64,000 bases of DNA. Source: Alisma plantago-aquatica. Lineage: Eukaryota > Streptophyta > Magnoliopsida > Alismatales > Alismataceae. The notes beneath the pieces were generated by a model. That model saw nothing but the letters and a program-made list of their open reading frames with translations. It was not told the DNA's origin and ran no database searches. How positions within the stretch are numbered: the first letter of the stretch is position 1; each line of letters begins with the position of its first letter. Below, in pieces: positions 12,593 to 24,010 of the stretch. The DNA lies in the NCBI GenBank assembly GCA_963693085.1, contig OY856409.1, positions 1,535,185,072-1,535,249,071 of the forward strand, in the 5' to 3' direction. Both the position numbers and the translations under genes were made by a program.

Positions 12593-15500
12593 GCCACATG
12601 CAACTTCATCTTAGACATCTAAAGTCCTACTATCACTTATTATCTTGGCGGTACGGTGTATGGTGATCTTAAAATCACGATCTCCTATATGTCATTATTC
12701 CTCAAGATCAATACCTCAAAAACCCTAAACCATTCTAGTCGGGGTTTCATTACCTTCTTTTCCAAAGAAGTGCATCTGAGGTTCTACCACCATCCTTTCA
12801 TTGCGTCAAGGACTAGACTGTCTAACCAAACAACCATTAACTGATCTTGTTACATTAGAGTGTTAGCCAAACATATCTTCTTTTCCAAACTTAGGGTTAG
12901 TCTAACAACCTCTTCTAGACAAACTAGGTAGGTATATCTCAACCAGAGCATCCATTACCATTTCACAGCTGTACATATTAGGTAATGTTGATGACATACA
13001 CCCTCCTGTATGCCACTTATCATCTCAACTCAAACTCTAAGTCTATCTGCATTAAGAACACTCTCTGATTTCATCATCATGGTGATCAAACTCAACCTGG
13101 TATAACATGTAAGTTCCACATAGCTCATGATAAAACATTCTCAAAAGATGACTACTTCATTTCTCTTTAGTGTTGGTAAACCATCCAGGTATCGTTCACT
13201 TCACCAGGGTATGTTATCATCTCTATCCTCATACATCATAGCCGCATTCCAACTTACATCATCTTTTATCCTTGGTGTATGGCATGCGTACTGTCCTATC
13301 TCGCACTCCCATAACAAGAGGAAATAAGCATCTAAATGCAGTCCAAACACAGAGTTCTTCTTGTTCCAAGAGTAGAGATGGTACATCCGACCTTGCCAAT
13401 ACACATTTAAATCTAAGTTGGAACATGCCAAATATGTCTCTACATCACAATCATCTAATTATCAAAGCTTCTTCCAAGGAAAATTGGTCTTGAACCTATT
13501 GAGGTTAAAACACATTCCTTGGTCATCTCCTCTAGGTCTATAGGGGGGCGGCACTTTTGGGGTCATATCTCTTCCCTTATGCATCTAGAGAGTGCCCTAC
13601 TCATCTACCCTTTGGGTCCCATGAGTTCATGAAGGTGATCAGTCTCCTAACCCATGGCCCCTTAGACAATGATAGTTGTTACCTCCCGACACTATGGTCA
13701 TGTGCAACTAGGGAATTAGGAAACTCCTATTTCCATCGGTCTTATCCCTACCTGACCCTAGGATAGACTTAGGATTCTCCATTTATAGTACATGTCCAAC
13801 TTAGAACCTTGCCCAAGCCTTCATCATCTCTCTTTCTATACATGGACTGACATCCATCCTTTCATAGGGGTCATTGTGACTTGCCTACCTTGGTTAGTCC
13901 CCTTACCGATTACCTCTATGGTAACACATCCACATGCACTTAGCGATGGATATCTATGGGTCTACAGATTCATTTTCAGACCATGTACTTTTCACTTAAC
14001 TTCTCAAGATCCTATGGGACTTCTTCAGGTTACTTTAAACCAACAAAACTGATATACACCCTACCAAAGGGTCCCTCTCCCAGGATGGGAGGAAAACATA
14101 ACTTTAACAACAACGGTCACAAACATCTTTATGTCTAGGGTTTACATCCATATGAGCATGCTTGATACTAGAAAGCCATTAAGGCATAAGCGGACCACCT
14201 GTTAACCCATGTTAGGTCACACTTATTCTCATCCTCAACATTGGATCAAGATCATACCTTCTTTTGTCATCAACTTAGCTATGAGGGGTTCATCATACCT
14301 TCGACTTAAGGAGTTTCCCTTTTTCCTCTATACATGAGGAGTACCATTCTCGAAACCATAGCAACTTAATTCTCATCATGAGCATTAGGTACACCACTTC
14401 CCCTCTTAGGCCTAGGAACCCTGGGTTCATTTTTAGGTGTCCAACTGCATGCTCTATCTCTTAACCACGAATCAAGCATGAAAAAGGTATGACATGCACT
14501 TCCTGTCATCCTTCAACTTGAGCAACACTTAGAGTTGGGTCCTCCTCAAGGACAATTAACAAGGTACAAGGCCTCATAACCTGTTACTAAACCTCTCCAT
14601 GATATACAGAACTTCTTCTTCCTTTCTAAGAAGGTAAACACTTATACCATAGGCACATAGGTGCCAGAAGCCTCATCCTCTCTCTAGGGTTTGGTTCCTC
14701 CCATGGCAACCAAGACATCATCAACCTATAGGGATCAAGCATGTGGTGACCACTATCATCCACTTAGGTCGCATCATCCTCAACTCCCGACTTCTCCTCG
14801 TATCCCGGAGTCTAGGATTCCAACCTTCTTGCTGGGGTTCCTGATCTCTCTCTAGAGCTAACCCTACAACCAACCTCACCATTAGAGGTCCTCTCTTCAT
14901 GAAAGATCAACCTCGAAACCATGCCCCTACCTGGATGAAGCCTATGTTCAACTTATGTTCACTCAAGGTTATCCATAGTTCTTTATGCTTATTTCATAAG
15001 CCATCCTTCATACTCTCCTTGTCAGGGTTCCAACCTATTGGTCACACTACTAACGTACCCTAGGTGCATGCTACGCCTTATTTGCATAAGCCCATAGGGT
15101 TTCTACATGTCCTTCACTAACATCATCATCGAAGGAGCTATCCTTTACTCTAACATACACGATTCTTCCCAGGGTTGGGTTACCAAAGGTGCTAGGTCAC
15201 CCATGGATCATATGGCATCCCAAAGGAATGTCCTTTCAAATGTCCGGTCTATCGTGATATCTATTCACCACTTCGTATCTCTCTAACCAACACCTAGGGT
15301 TAGGGTTATCATCATCCTCAGAGGATGTGCCAGGTCTCTACTTGCAATGGAGATCTCTATCTCCAAGACTAACTTTCTTTCCTTATCCTCCTAACAAGAA
15401 GGTCTAGCCTCAGGTCTCTCCTGAGGGCATGAAAACTTATGTCATACGACCTAAGCATGTATGTATTCCTTTATGATGAATCTATTAAGATTATGTCCAT

Positions 15501-15886
15501 GACATCTTATTTAAATACTTTTTCGTTATTGGTGGAGGATTCCTTAGACCCTGTTAACCTTACCCATACCTCAAGAGGGTGAGGAGAAGAGAAAAAACCC
15601 TAATCCTTAAGGTCCTTAACAGAATTTGTGATGAGAAGGGATGAATAAGATGAGAAAGTCCTAAAGGTATCTTATTTCGATTCATACCCTAATACTTTGG
15701 CTAGGCGGTCACACGGATCCAGGAGTCCTCGTATTCTGACTAGTGGTACAGAGGAAAATATTTCCAGCCCCCGATCATGATCCTTTTCTAGACACCTTCA
15801 TCTTTCGGATAATCCACTAATAACTCCCTTGGGTTCTATGGAGTTTGTAAAATTTAATAATTATTAATGGTTAAGTGAGGAACCTA
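12593..15886 (-). mobile_element. Degenerate gypsy internal region (expected gag, protease, RT, RNase H)
   Basis: By position between the primer site and integrase this must have encoded gag, protease, reverse transcriptase and RNase H on the minus strand. I could not recognise intact motifs for these domains. The open frames here are short (all under 90 codons) and disagree in strand. Composition is CAT/TCA-rich and fairly uniform. Decay or internal deletion is likely: 4.4 kb between LTRs is at the low end for a chromovirus gag-pol. Confidence 0.5.
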
Positions 15887-15899
15887 CACTCTGATACCA
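15887..15899 (-). other. tRNA-Met primer binding site of the nested gypsy element
   Basis: On the minus strand TGGTATCAGAGTG lies two bases after the 5' LTR end. The first eleven bases match the initiator-tRNA-Met primer site commonly used by plant LTR elements. It fixes 15902-19223 as the 5' LTR. Confidence 0.85.
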
Positions 15900-15901
15900 A
15901 A

Positions 15902-16621
15902 TGTTACGAGCCCACCTCCCGATAACCCCCAATTAATGGAGAGTGAGAGGTTAAATCCACACACATAATTTCTGGATCAAAGGTTCGACATTTAACCAAG
16001 AACAATTATCAAATTTTACTAACTAAACTGGAAAGCTGTAAGAAAATAAACTTTTGCACACCTTTTTGAAAACTTGGATCTCTAAACTTTTATCCCCTTA
16101 TGGATTCTTCTCTAACTAATCCTCCTTGTATTTTACTTCATGTATTTCACAATTTGACGATTTACTATTTGTCCTTTTGGCTTGTACCTAAAATGCCGAC
16201 AAACAAAATGTCGGTCAGCCGAAGCTGGTATATGGGGGAAATAATAATCGTGCAATTATTTATAACAATGTATTGCAGCCAATTTCCATTTAACAAATAG
16301 TTTTATGTTTTAAATATAACTACGTGATCCATGCTTTTCTTATCCTCTGCGTTGTCCCTACAGTGGACTTGGATGCTACTTTACTTATAGTAGATCCCCA
16401 TTAAACCCCTCATGGTCCCACCTATAGGTGAACCAGTTTCTAGGGTGGAGTCACATGGAACTACTCGTAAGTAGCCCACTCCTTAACTCATGGCATGCTA
16501 AAGGGTCTCATGGCACTACATTTGGTAGCCCAATTTCTAACCCACGATAACCTAGACCTTACTCTAGGTTACCCTTTTTTAGCCTATACAAGCCACAGAG
16601 GTGGATTCAGATCTAAGCCAG

Positions 16622-16709
<88 letters not shown>

Positions 16710-19223
16710 TCATAGTGATAATCATAGTCACTTTATAGTTGCATGAAATAAAAGGCATCCAATAGTTATTTTTAAGCACCCGATAAAAACATTCGGAAAT
16801 CACCGTAAAACTAAAGCGATTATTCATAAGCGGAACCACATACCTGATTTGATGATTTCACAGGCATTAAGCAATTCCAACCAAGAAAGCAATCCAAGCA
16901 AGCAATTCAACAATCACATAATTCCTGAAAAGAATATGTACTCTATTTATCACACACTTTATCAATAATCTACTTTGTTGACTTGAATTCACTTTCTAGG
17001 GTTTCTAATCCGAATTAAGGTTTCATTAATATTCATTAGTGTTTCTTAGATCATTTTCTCAAACTTTATCCATTTTATGTCAACAAACCCTAAAATACTC
17101 TTTTCTACTTATATAACCCAAATTGCTCTAATTATCCATTTTAATAGTCTTTTATACCCAAATTGACTTAGGATCATCATATCTCTATTTATTCATGGAT
17201 TTGAACCATTAAAACAAGTAAAATACATATTCATCTAAATTAGGGTTTTCAAGCCCTTTAATGCATATTCATGCACATGGAACCCTAAATTAAGCCAATT
17301 ATATAAAAAGATCATCTTTTTAGATCATATTTTCACTTTTATTAACAACAAGTTAATATTGTCTTGAATTATCCAATGAACATCATTAAATCCATCTATC
17401 ATCAAATCTAAGGGGTTTTCATTAATTAAATCATTAAAGATGATAACTTTATGTACTTTTCAAATTTCAAGATAATTTATGCACATAAACTCTAAATTAA
17501 ACGTGCAAAGTTCATCCTTTTCGATCTTAATGTATCTTTTTACAATTAACAGGTTAACACCAACTTTAATAACCCATTAAACTCTACTAATTACATTAAT
17601 CATCTCAAAGTAGAGTTTCTTAATCTTTAATTCATTAAAGTTGATAACTTACACTACTTTTTAAATTGTAAGCATATTCAAGTTTCAAAAATAATTTCTT
17701 TGTATTCCTCTCTTTCTGAGGATCAATTTTCATATAAGACTTGTCTCAATTCAAGTTTCCTAGAATTAGTTACAATTTTTGCAAATAAATATCATTGGAC
17801 CAATAGAATGTTGCCACGTAGACAACTTACTCCTTATACACATACCTCGTGGGTGACTTAAATTAGAGCGCAATGTCTAAAATACCCCCGCGTTGTTGGT
17901 TGCTACTTCACACCAGAGGGGCATTCTGGTCCAAATGACATAGGTCGTCCTCCTCCTCCGATTGCAAGCTATTGCCGCCCTAGTGGGCTTCCACCGCGTG
18001 CAAGTGGCTCTTCCAGAACGAGGGAGGACCGCTCACGAGTTCATAACCCTCCACCGCCCCCAGCCGCACGTCACAGAGTTGCAAGTTGGAGACGAGATGG
18101 CCCGAGTGGTGGGGATCAGAGGCAACGATCTCCGAGGGATGACCTGCTGGCGGAGGTTGTAGCAGACGAAGGAGGGGGGCGGAGGAGATTCCATCGTCCC
18201 TGATGCATCTCTGGGAGCCAGGACCTCCGGAGGACACTGTTCTGAGCAGGTCTTCCATGCAAGGTCAGGTTCCCCACGCAAGGGCATGTCTTCTACAATG
18301 GCAGACCTTCCAGTAACTATGGTTCCTCGTACGGAAACGTTACAGTCTACTCAGACGCCAAGTTCGGAGTCTGGGATAGAGGTGAGGGTTGCACTAGAGT
18401 CAAACGCATATCCTTTTCCTGACTGGTGATGATGGTAGGATTAAGATGTTTTGGTCACGTATTCAACACCTCCTTTATATAGGGTGCAAACCAAAACTCC
18501 TAGGGTTTGAAGGAATGGAACGACAGGGTCAGGGAGCCCCGGTTGTTCCTTTCTTTTTAGAAAACAACACACGTAGAAAGAAAAACTTAACTCCCACTCT
18601 TATAACGTTGGGAAAACCACTTAAGGTATTTTCTATTATTTTCTCAAGGAGAAACTCGGTCATATATTTGGAATATCTCAGGGAAGGTATATAACTAAGA
18701 TTCACGTATTGAGTTATTTCTCAATATATTCTTGAAATCTATGTTGTCGATTTATCCCCATTTTTGGTATATGCTTTAGTCTAATTGTCCTCCTTCCTTG
18801 GCAAAACGAAAAGAAGACCCATGGGTATGTTTTATACATACACAACTTTCCCCTTTCGTCATCTTATTAAAACAATACTATTACTTCTTGGAATATTCTT
18901 TTCCTCCATATTCCAATAATTATCTTTTATTTCCTTTTATTATATAAATATTCTTTTGCAAGGATTTCTCATTAATATTTCTTCTTAATATCCATTATTA
19001 TGTATCCTTTTTTTCATTACTTGGATTTTTCTTCCCTTCTTTTCATTTATACCCATTATTGGATTAATATAATAATAGGAACCACATAATTTCTATCGAA
19101 AGGATAATCACAAAATAAATCCATACATTGAAGCTAAGCATACAGCCTTTTCAATTAAGTCCAACGACACAAAATCATCATATTTCAATTGTGAAATCAC
19201 TTGCAAAATTGGTGGTTGTAACA
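15902..19223 (-). repeat. 5' LTR of the nested gypsy element
   Basis: About 3322 bp with termini TGTTACAACC...CGTAACA on the minus strand. It carries a minus-strand TATA-like box CTATATAAAG near 18474-18483. Length exceeds that of the 3' LTR mainly because of a longer TA tract. A small hairpin-forming motif (GCCGAC...GTCGG, about 16195-16215) is preserved in all three LTR copies in this window. Confidence 0.93.
16623..16708. repeat. (TA)43 microsatellite inside gypsy 5' LTR
   Basis: 86-bp pure TA run at the position that holds 29 bp in the sister LTR. The two LTRs were identical at insertion, so the difference arose afterwards. Confidence 0.95.
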
Positions 19224-19228
19224 ATCAT

Positions 19229-19800
19229 CTACATACAATATAAGGAATGTAGTCATGCTCCAACTAACCTTCTTGTACACACAAGGCTCATATTCATTTT
19301 GACTAAAGCCAAACTCTTTCACTGCTTTGTGAAATCTAAGATTCCAGCTTTGAGATGCTTGCTACAATCTATAGATTGACCTTTGCATATTATATACTTT
19401 ATTTACATCCTTTGGGTTTATAAAACCTACAGGTTGTGTCATTTACACATCCTCAGCAAGACTTCCATTAAGGAATGTGATTTTAACATCCATCTGCCAA
19501 ATCTCATAGTCATAGTAAGCTACAATAGCAAGCGTGATCATGATGGACATAATTATGACAACTGGTGAAAAGGTTTCATCATAGTCAATACCTTAAACTT
19601 TTTTGAAACCCTTTGCAACCAATCTACCTTTATAAGTGTGCACATTGCCATTCATGTTGGCCTTCTTCTTGAAGACCCACTTGCACACTCTGGATTTTAC
19701 CCCTTCAGGTGGATCTACTAAGGTTCATACCTTGTTGGTATGCATGGATTCCATTTTAGATCTCATGGCCTTAAGCCATTTCTCAGAATCTGGTCCCTAT
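19229..19800 (-). pseudogene. Copia reverse transcriptase N-terminal half, broken at YVDD
   Basis: On the minus strand from about 19790 downward: VDPPEGVKS..CKWVFKKK, then NVHTYK.RLVAKGF, the middle of the RT, and MQRSIYRLQQAS.SWN.RFHKAVKEFGF, ending at 19224 in LILYVDD. The gypsy element is inserted right after the second Asp codon of YVDD (19226-19224), and RT resumes at 8226 with ILLMGND. The order and motifs are those of a Ty1/copia RT. Several sense codons have become stops, for example in the segment just before VDPPEG. The upstream stretch 19800-20230 is the linker and C-terminal part of integrase and is poorly conserved. Confidence 0.88.
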
Positions 19801-20229
19801 GTAGCTTCTATATAGGTAGTTGGCTCATCATCTATGACTAACTCACTTCCTTATTGAGTCATAAGATATCCAAATCTTTCATGCTCAAGGCATGTACTAC
19901 TAGATCTAGGAGGTACATGTGTTACTTAAGGAGACTGAGGTTCCACAACCACTTGTGAATTTCTATTTTCCTCTTGTTCATCTATTGGTTCAATGTTTTC
20001 TTGTTGGTCTCAAACCTCTTCGAGCTCTACTTTCTTCCCACTGCTTCCTTTGAAAATAAATTCCTTTTCTAGGAATACAACATCTCTGACAATAAACACT
20101 TTGTTGTCAAATTGAGAATAAAAGTAATATCCTTTGGTCTCCAAAGGGTATCCAACAAAATATCATTTATCTGATTTGGATCCAAGCTATTCAGAAAACA
20201 TTTTCCTGACATAAGCTTCACAACCACAA

Positions 20230-20998
20230 ATCTTCATAAAAGACACATGGGATGCTTCCCATGCCATATCTCATATGGTTTCTTTTGAACCAATTTAGAT
20301 GGTACGTCGTTAAGTGTAAACACAGAAATTTCAAGATCATAATCCCAGAAGGTTGTCGGAAGACTAGCAACACTCATCATAGATCGTACCATATCCAGTA
20401 ATGTGCAATTCCTTCTTTTTGACACACCATTGTGTTATGGTGTTCTAGGTGGAGTCCATTGTGATACAATACCACGAGCTCTCAGAAGATCCTCAAACTC
20501 TTAGCTTAAGTATTCTCCACCTTGATCAGATCGAAGTGCCTTAATACTTTTACCAAGTTGGTTCTGTACTTCACTCATGAAATCCTTGAACCTTTCAATG
20601 GTTTCTAATTTATGTTTCATCAAATAAACATAACCATACCTACTAAAGTCATCAATAAAGGTAATGAAGTACTAATACCCACATCTAGCATTTGTTCTAA
20701 AAGGCCCACATACATTAGTATGTATGAGTCCTAATAGATCACTCACTCTCTCACCTTTTCCTAAAAAGGAAGTCTTGGTCATCTTGCCCAATAAATAAGA
20801 TTCACATATCTCTATTGATTGATGATCAAAGGAGTCCATATATCCATCTTTATGGAGTCTAGATATGTGATTCTCATTTATGTGCCCTAGATGACAATGC
20901 CAAATGTATGTTTTGTTCGAGTCATTGAGTTTTTGTCTTTTGGTGTTTAGGTTGTATACACTTGTTGGTAGATCTATCAAATATAGACCATAAGACAT
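20230..20998 (-). pseudogene. Copia integrase with GAG pre-integrase zinc domain, catalytic residues lost
   Basis: Minus strand. The zinc region reads WHCHLGHINENHISRL (about 20910-20860), followed by CESYLLGKM, where the second Cys of the CX2C pair has become Tyr. The core contains LIHTNVCGPF: the first catalytic Asp is Asn at 20714-20716. SDQGGEY keeps the second catalytic Asp, with an in-frame stop soon after. The third motif reads SKRRN instead of SERRN, so the catalytic Glu is Lys at 20417-20419. FW.Y.LE, TLNDVPSK and PYEIWHGK complete the conserved C-terminal side of the core. All three substitutions are single G-to-A changes on the coding strand. Function would have been cDNA integration; this copy cannot have been active after these changes. 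Confidence 0.9.
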
Positions 20999-21073
20999 TG
21001 GGGCACTTCCATAAAAGATCCCATCTTTAGAAATTGAACATTTTCCATTCTTAATAAGAAATTCAAATCCATC

Positions 21074-21740
21074 CTAGTCCAAACAAGATACATAAATGAT
21101 ATTCCTATTAATGGCAGGTACATAATAGCAGTTCTGTAACTCTACTATCATCCCACTTGGTAGAGATAACTCATAGGTTCCTACTACACTGGCAGCAACT
21201 CTTGCTCCATTAGCAACACGTAGTTTGACCTCTCCTTTCACTAAAGGCTTTCTTCTTTTTAGATCATTAACAATTGAGATGATCCACATCCGGTATCAAC
21301 TACCCATGATAAAGAAGTAGTAAAGTTAATCTCAATTACATATACACCTGAAGTAGAGATCTCTATCCATTGCTTCATCTTCATTGATTCCCTAAATCCT
21401 TTCCATATTTTGAGTGCAGAAGACTTGGACTTCAGCTTGGTGGGAGAACACTTCTCTTCCTCGCATGTGTCCTTGGACGCCATTCCACTGATCACTATCA
21501 TGGAACTATCCTTCTTCTTTTATGCCTCAAACAACACCTTAAGCGTACATAGAGTAGATTCTACATGTTCTGGTATCTTAGGAATATACATAACACTTCT
21601 CATAGTTCTTAACCAGTTATGGAATTTATCTCAATTAAATTGTCCAACTTCAATGATGATTTCTTTTCCATTTGATTCTACAAGAAAAAACATTTTCATT
21701 TTGTCAAAACTCCTTTTGATTTATTTGAATAAAGTTGACA
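21074..21740 (-). pseudogene. Copia gag remnant and aspartic protease, shortened
   Basis: Minus strand. Near 21735-21500 there is a short gag-like start (FLVESNGKE..., W(L)RTMRSVM.IP). It passes within about 150 codons into the protease: LSWVVDTGCGS at about 21320-21290 is the copia DTG active site in the usual W.(L/V)DTG context. This is followed by VKLRVANGARVAASVVGTYEL..PSG and L.NCYYVPAI.RNI (21250-21080), typical of the copia protease end. Copia gag is normally several hundred residues with a zinc knuckle before the protease. I see no knuckle here, so an internal deletion of gag is likely. Stops at about 21690 and 21510 break the frame. Confidence 0.75.
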
Positions 21741-23028
21741 ATATTTAATTAGGCCTTTAATTAATTATAGCTCCCATTATTTTGATTAAATTGATAACCC
21801 TCACCATCAATTAGAAAGTTTGCAACGTACAACCTTCTAGTGAGCCAATATCCAAAACAATTGAGTTATTGCCCAGCCAAACCCAACATCCATAATCAAT
21901 TATTAAGGTATGTAACATTTACCGATTGTATCTTATGCAATTCTTGGATAGATGATATGCACAACTCTTTGCCATAGTCATCTCTATGCCTCTAAGTGCT
22001 TAATCTCATGAAGACCACTTAGTTAATCCTGACCCAAAAGCCAACACGATAGGAGTGCACCCCACTTGCTGGGCCCCACAACTACCATCACACTTCCACG
22101 AGATAGACAACGCACCACCCTTGGGATGCCCATGCTTGTCGATCATGATTTTCATGTGTGCTGCTTATGGAAAGCATATAAGACTTAATATTATATTGAG
22201 AGTTTTGATATTTATATACATATAAATATCCAATCACCATATATATAGTACGTATCATATACATGCTATATCCCACAAGAAAACATGCAAAGCGATAAAA
22301 CAATGATTATGGCCATCCTATTTGTAATTCCTTAAGCCACAAGGAATTACGGTCATCTAGGTCTACATCACATGCAACAACCTATAGTTGATGAAAATCT
22401 ATGATTGGGCTGTTCCAAATTGATCAACTCATCCTATGACTGATTGGCTCACCTCCAGGATGCTTAGTTGATTGTCACCAACTGATCGTATGAGTCCTCC
22501 ATATGGTCGGTTCGTTGGGTCGTCTACCTCCTCGTCAGGCCACCACCCACTCGTCTCATACCATTAGTCGGTCGTCTCGGTCCTCCAGTCGCTCATCGGG
22601 GCATCCATCGTTCTTCAACATAATATAAAATATAACTATCCTACTTTTACAAATTTCTGGGGAAACCCCGAGTTACATTCGGGGGAGCAAAGGTAGAAGA
22701 GAAGGATCGAGTTATCTCGAGTTACATCTGGATTAGAAGAAAGGACTCGGTACACAGACTAAGATGCAAACAACCATTACCAACTAAGCACACACATAGG
22801 GGTTTATAGGCCATAACCACACTACACATCCACCATTAAAACCATTTTAGGGCAACACATACCGATTGCATATATATACCAATAACATATATGTATATTA
22901 GGATTTGTGGTGTTAAATCAGATATGCACATTATCCCGTTAAAGTATTCACATCGTATACAATAAATAAATGGTGATAAACTAAAACTGAATCATATCGA
23001 TTAATCCTAAAGCATAGTATGTTGACGT
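21741..23028 (-). other. Copia leader between primer site and gag remnant
   Basis: About 1.3 kb of AT-rich, non-coding sequence on the minus strand between the primer site and the gag start. It includes short TATA-rich stretches (about 22200-22270) and a CTCGTC/GGTC-rich block (22480-22620). No gene is visible. Confidence 0.55.
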
Positions 23029-23041
23029 GGCTCTGATACCA
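23029..23041 (-). other. tRNA-Met primer binding site of the copia element
   Basis: On the minus strand TGGTATCAGAGCC starts one base after the CCAACA end of the 5' LTR. It matches the canonical initiator tRNA-Met primer site and sets the element's orientation. Confidence 0.92.
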
Positions 23042-23513
23042 CTGTTGGGTTTTGTGGGACAGAACATGTAGCGGAAACAACAATTTTATCTAACCACAAA
23101 CCCATAGCCAGAAGACCACATCAACAACTATACAATAGGAAAGATGGTTTAGTGAGATATACATGGTCCTGAGGCTTGCTTAGCGGCAATACCTCACAAC
23201 TAGTGCTATCTTCAACCACCTAGTCTTCGACGACGTCTGTGCAGCTCCTGATGTAGACCCAAACAACGGTTCACGGTCGTCCTCTTGAGTGGAAAAAATA
23301 TATCGTCTCTATAGATAGTCCACATGGACCACCGAAAACTCTAGTCATCTTGATGGACATACTAGAAGGAGTCATCCCCTTCTGTCGGTGTACTAGTCAC
23401 CTATACACTCTCCCACTACCATTCGCTTTTCTACTTGTCTTTCCTACACTATTCCTCCGTGGACGAGTAGAACTTGCTTGTGCTCTCTTGGTTACCACAA
23501 CCAGAGAGGATAA

Positions 23514-23603
23514 CAACTTTGTAGAGTAACTGATGTTCTGAGTTGTGTGTTCTGAGAACAACTTTGTAGAGTAATTGATGTTCTGAGTTGTGTGTTCTGA
23601 GAA
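23514..23603. repeat. 45-bp tandem duplication private to the copia 5' LTR
   Basis: Two adjacent 45-bp copies (23514-23558 and 23559-23603) differ at one base. The 3' LTR has a single copy at about 5547-5592. It arose after insertion, just downstream of the TATA box in the transcribed direction. Confidence 0.9.
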
Positions 23604-23618
23604 GTCCCCTGTACCCCT

Positions 23619-23628
23619 CTATTTATAG
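23619..23628 (-). promoter_or_regulatory. TATA box of the copia 5' LTR
   Basis: CTATAAATAG on the minus strand, at the place expected for the U3/R boundary. The 3' LTR has TTATAAATA at about 5609-5620, and related LTRs at 45781 and 51172 have CCTATAAAT in the same context. Confidence 0.6.
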
Positions 23629-23729
23629 AAGAGGACAGGGTCAGTGTTCCCAATATGTGCGAGAGTAGAAGGGTCCATATTTTCCACAAACTGATTGTAC
23701 TACAACAGACGAAGTGATCGTTTCACAAC

Positions 23730-24010
23730 TCAATCTGTCATTTGGGCAAGTGAATCGATCGGTTCACTTTTGAATCAGTCGGTTGGGAGTGTGAACCTAT
23801 CAGTTCACTTAGTGAACCAGTTACACTTCCCAAACTTACCCACAATTGAGTTTCCTTATTCTTTTCTAATTAATGCAAAGATTAATTCTTGTCCCAATCA
23901 AATTGAACAAGTGAAATGAAAATCTTTTCTCACAAACTTGGAAACCCAACACCTGCTTGGTTGGTCCAAGTGAACCGATCGGTTCACTAGTGTGAACCAG
24001 TCATTTTACT
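23730..24010. promoter_or_regulatory. Cluster of GTGAACCGATCGGTTCAC-like palindromes in copia U3
   Basis: One copy (23970-23987) is a perfect 18-bp palindrome. Several degenerate copies stand at about 23750-23770, 23792-23815 and 23993-24010. The cluster lies roughly 100-390 bp upstream of the LTR TATA box on the transcribed strand, so it may be a set of protein-binding sites. It recurs in the sister LTR (5739-6050) and in the related LTRs at 45400-45660 and 50800-51055. Confidence 0.55.

Larger units (their letters stand above)
8222..19228 (-). mobile_element. Nested Ty3/gypsy (chromovirus-like) retrotransposon, complete ends, inactive
   Basis: On the minus strand: duplication ATGAT (19228-19224), 5' LTR 19223-15902, two spacer bases, a tRNA-Met primer site (15899-15887), a degenerate 4.4-kb internal region with gypsy integrase remnants next to the 3' LTR, polypurine tract (11490-11478), 3' LTR 11477-8227, and ATGAC (8226-8222). 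The duplications differ by one base, which fits later mutation. LTRs are 3.25 and 3.32 kb and differ at about 7% of sites in a 200-bp stretch compared by eye, so the element is younger than its copia host, as nesting demands. Integrase lies 3' of the other domains, as in Ty3/gypsy, and its C-terminal tail resembles the Del/Tekay type of chromovirus. Confidence 0.92.
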
